A program made the position numbers and the translations under genes. The notes below the pieces were generated by a model. It was not told the DNA's origin. It was given only the letters and a program-made list of their open reading frames with translations, and did no database searches. A stretch of 64,000 nucleotides of DNA from contig CAWGMP010000005.1 in the NCBI GenBank assembly GCA_963823755.1, forward strand, positions 124,001 through 188,000, read 5' to 3'. Shown here in pieces: positions 62,661 through 64,000 of the stretch; the stretch's first letter is position 1; each line of letters starts with the position of its first letter. This stretch comes from GCA-003244245 sp963823755 (lineage in GTDB: Bacteria; Actinomycetota; Actinomycetes; Mycobacteriales; Pseudonocardiaceae).

Positions 62661-64000
62661 TTAGGCGGCGCCGGCGGAGCCAGCGGCACCGCGCAACCGC
62701 TGCGAGATCACCGTGGTGATCCCGTCGCCGCGCATGGCTACCCCGTACAGCGCGTCGGCAACCTCCATCGTCGCCTTCTGGTGCGTGATCACGATCAACT
62801 GGGACCGGTCGCGCAGCAGCTCGAACAACGCGATGAGGCGGTTAAGGTTGGTCTCGTCCAGCGCCGCCTCCACCTCGTCGAGCACGTAGAACGGCGAGGG
62901 CCGGGCCCGGAAGATCGCGACCAGCATGGCTACCGCAGTGAGCGACTTCTCCCCGCCGGACAGCAATGACAGTCGCTTGACCTTCTTGCCGGGCGGGCGG
63001 GCCTCGACCTCGATGCCGGTGGTGAGCATGTTGTCTGGTTCGGTGAGTAGCAACCGCCCTTCCCCGCCGGGAAACAGGGTTGCGAAGACGGTCTCGAACT
63101 CGCGCGCCACGTCGTGAAAGGCCTCGGTGAAGACTTCGAGGATTCTCTCGTCGACCTCGGCGACGACGGTGAGCAGGTCGCGCCGGGTGGCTTTGAGGTC
63201 CTCCAGTTGGGTGGACAGGAACTTGTAGCGCTCCTCGAGCGCAGCGAACTCCTCCAATGCCAACGGGTTCACCTTGCCGAGCAGGCCCAGATCGCGCTCA
63301 GCACTCTGAGCACGGCGGGTCTGCGAGGTCCGATCGTAGGGCGTCGGCTGCGGGGCGCTCACCTGCTCGCCGCGCTCGACGGCCACCTCATACTCGGCTA
63401 CCTCGGCCGTGGGAGGCGGCACCGGCACGGCGGGCCCGTACTCGGCGATGAGGTCATCCAGGCCGATGCCGAAGTCTTCGGAGATCTTGGACTCAAGCTG
63501 CTCGATGCGCAGCCGCTGCTGCGCACGCAGCAGCTCGTCGCGATGCACCGTGTCGGTGAGCGTGTCCAGCTCACCGTCGAGCTCGCGAACCCGGGCCCGG
63601 ACCTCGGCCAGGCTCTGTTCCCGCTGTGCCCGCTCGACGACCAGCGCATCGCGCTCGGCCGCGGCTCGCTGCAGCGATATCTCGATGCGGCCCGACGCGA
63701 GCTCCCCGACCCGCACGACCTCTGCGGCCACCGCCGCGCCACGCTGGCGTGCCGCGGCCGCGGTGGCAGCACGCTCCCGGGCCGCCCGCTCCGCCTGGGC
63801 GTTGCGACGCAGCCCGTCGGCGCGCCCAGCCAACGCCCGAGCACGCTCCTCAGCGGTGCGCAGCGCCAGCCGGGCCTCGACCTCCTCGCTGCGCGCCGTA
63901 GTCAGCGCCGCCACCGCTTCATCGCGCTCCGAGGTGTCCAGCTCGCAGTCGGCCGGCTCGTCCTGGGCCAGCCGCAACCGCTCCTCCAGCTCAGCCAAGC
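62661..64000 (-). CDS. smc: Chromosome segregation ATPase SMC, C-terminal part
   Basis: The gene continues beyond the right edge. Visible: the second coiled-coil arm (ARALAGRADGLRRNAQAERA and following), then the C-terminal ABC half with LLSGGEKSLTAVAMLVAIF (signature), PSPFYVLDEVEAALDE (Walker B) and FELLRDRSQLIVITHQ. Condenses and segregates the nucleoid with ScpAB. The final residues GAAGSAGAA are a short tail. Confidence 0.95.
   Translation of the reverse strand, partial: LAELEERLRLAQDEPADCELDTSERDEAVAALTTARSEEVEARLALRTAEERARALAGRADGLRRNAQAERAARERAATAAAARQRGAAVAAEVVRVGELASGRIEISLQRAAAERDALVVERAQREQSLAEVRARVRELDGELDTLTDTVHRDELLRAQQRLRIEQLESKISEDFGIGLDDLIAEYGPAVPVPPPTAEVAEYEVAVERGEQVSAPQPTPYDRTSQTRRAQSAERDLGLLGKVNPLALEEFAALEERYKFLSTQLEDLKATRRDLLTVVAEVDERILEVFTEAFHDVAREFETVFATLFPGGEGRLLLTEPDNMLTTGIEVEARPPGKKVKRLSLLSGGEKSLTAVAMLVAIFRARPSPFYVLDEVEAALDETNLNRLIALFELLRDRSQLIVITHQKATMEVADALYGVAMRGDGITTVISQRLRGAAGSAGAA

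Overview
This is high-GC actinobacterial chromosome. The housekeeping gene order (lipoprotein PBP - GNAT - ispG - rip1 - dxr; cdsA - frr - pyrH - tsf - rpsB; xerC - dprA - yifB - yraN; rnhB - lepB - rplS - trmD - rimM - KH - rpsP; ffh; glnD - glnB - amt - ftsY - smc) is the order I know from mycobacteria and other actinomycetes. A WhiG/FliA-type sigma factor beside xerC points to a differentiating (sporulating) actinomycete, and Pseudonocardiaceae is my best guess. No tRNA, rRNA or CRISPR array was recognised.

Layout: (1) 1-18591, minus-strand-dominated core: isoprenoid synthesis (ispG, dxr), site-2 protease, DNA ligase, rlmN, cdsA, ribosome recycling, UMP kinase, EF-Ts, S2, an M23 peptidase, a sigma factor, xerC, dprA and the 3' part of yifB/comM. 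(2) 18587-39617, an about 21.0-kb integrated element that splits yifB. Its two ends share the 5-bp core AGGTC, and removing it restores the yifB reading frame exactly. It carries a large serine integrase at one border, a prim-pol/P4-type primase-helicase, an iteron-like array with a hairpin (putative origin), XRE regulators, a second serine recombinase, a type III restriction-modification pair, a TIR-nSTAND-WD40 protein with 14 WD repeats, and a four-gene cluster of small unknown genes. I see no capsid, terminase, relaxase or FtsK-like gene, so it looks more like a phage satellite or a reduced replicating integrative element than a full prophage or ICE. (3) 39860-64000, core again: yraN, a cytochrome P450 on the opposite strand, rnhB to rpsP, a CPBP protease, an amidohydrolase, ffh, a DivIVA-like coiled-coil protein, the nitrogen block glnD-glnB-amt with a candidate GlnR box, ftsY, a DUF222/HNH gene next to a methyltransferase remnant, two lipid/thiol-type enzymes and the 3' half of smc.

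The most striking feature is the state of the element. Nearly all of its larger genes are broken by frameshifts and in-frame stops (well over 30 lesions by my reading), while its integrase and most flanking core genes are intact. Either the cargo is decaying after integration or this stretch is poorly sequenced; reads would decide. Because the cargo proteins remain recognisable from frame to frame, their original architecture can still be reconstructed.
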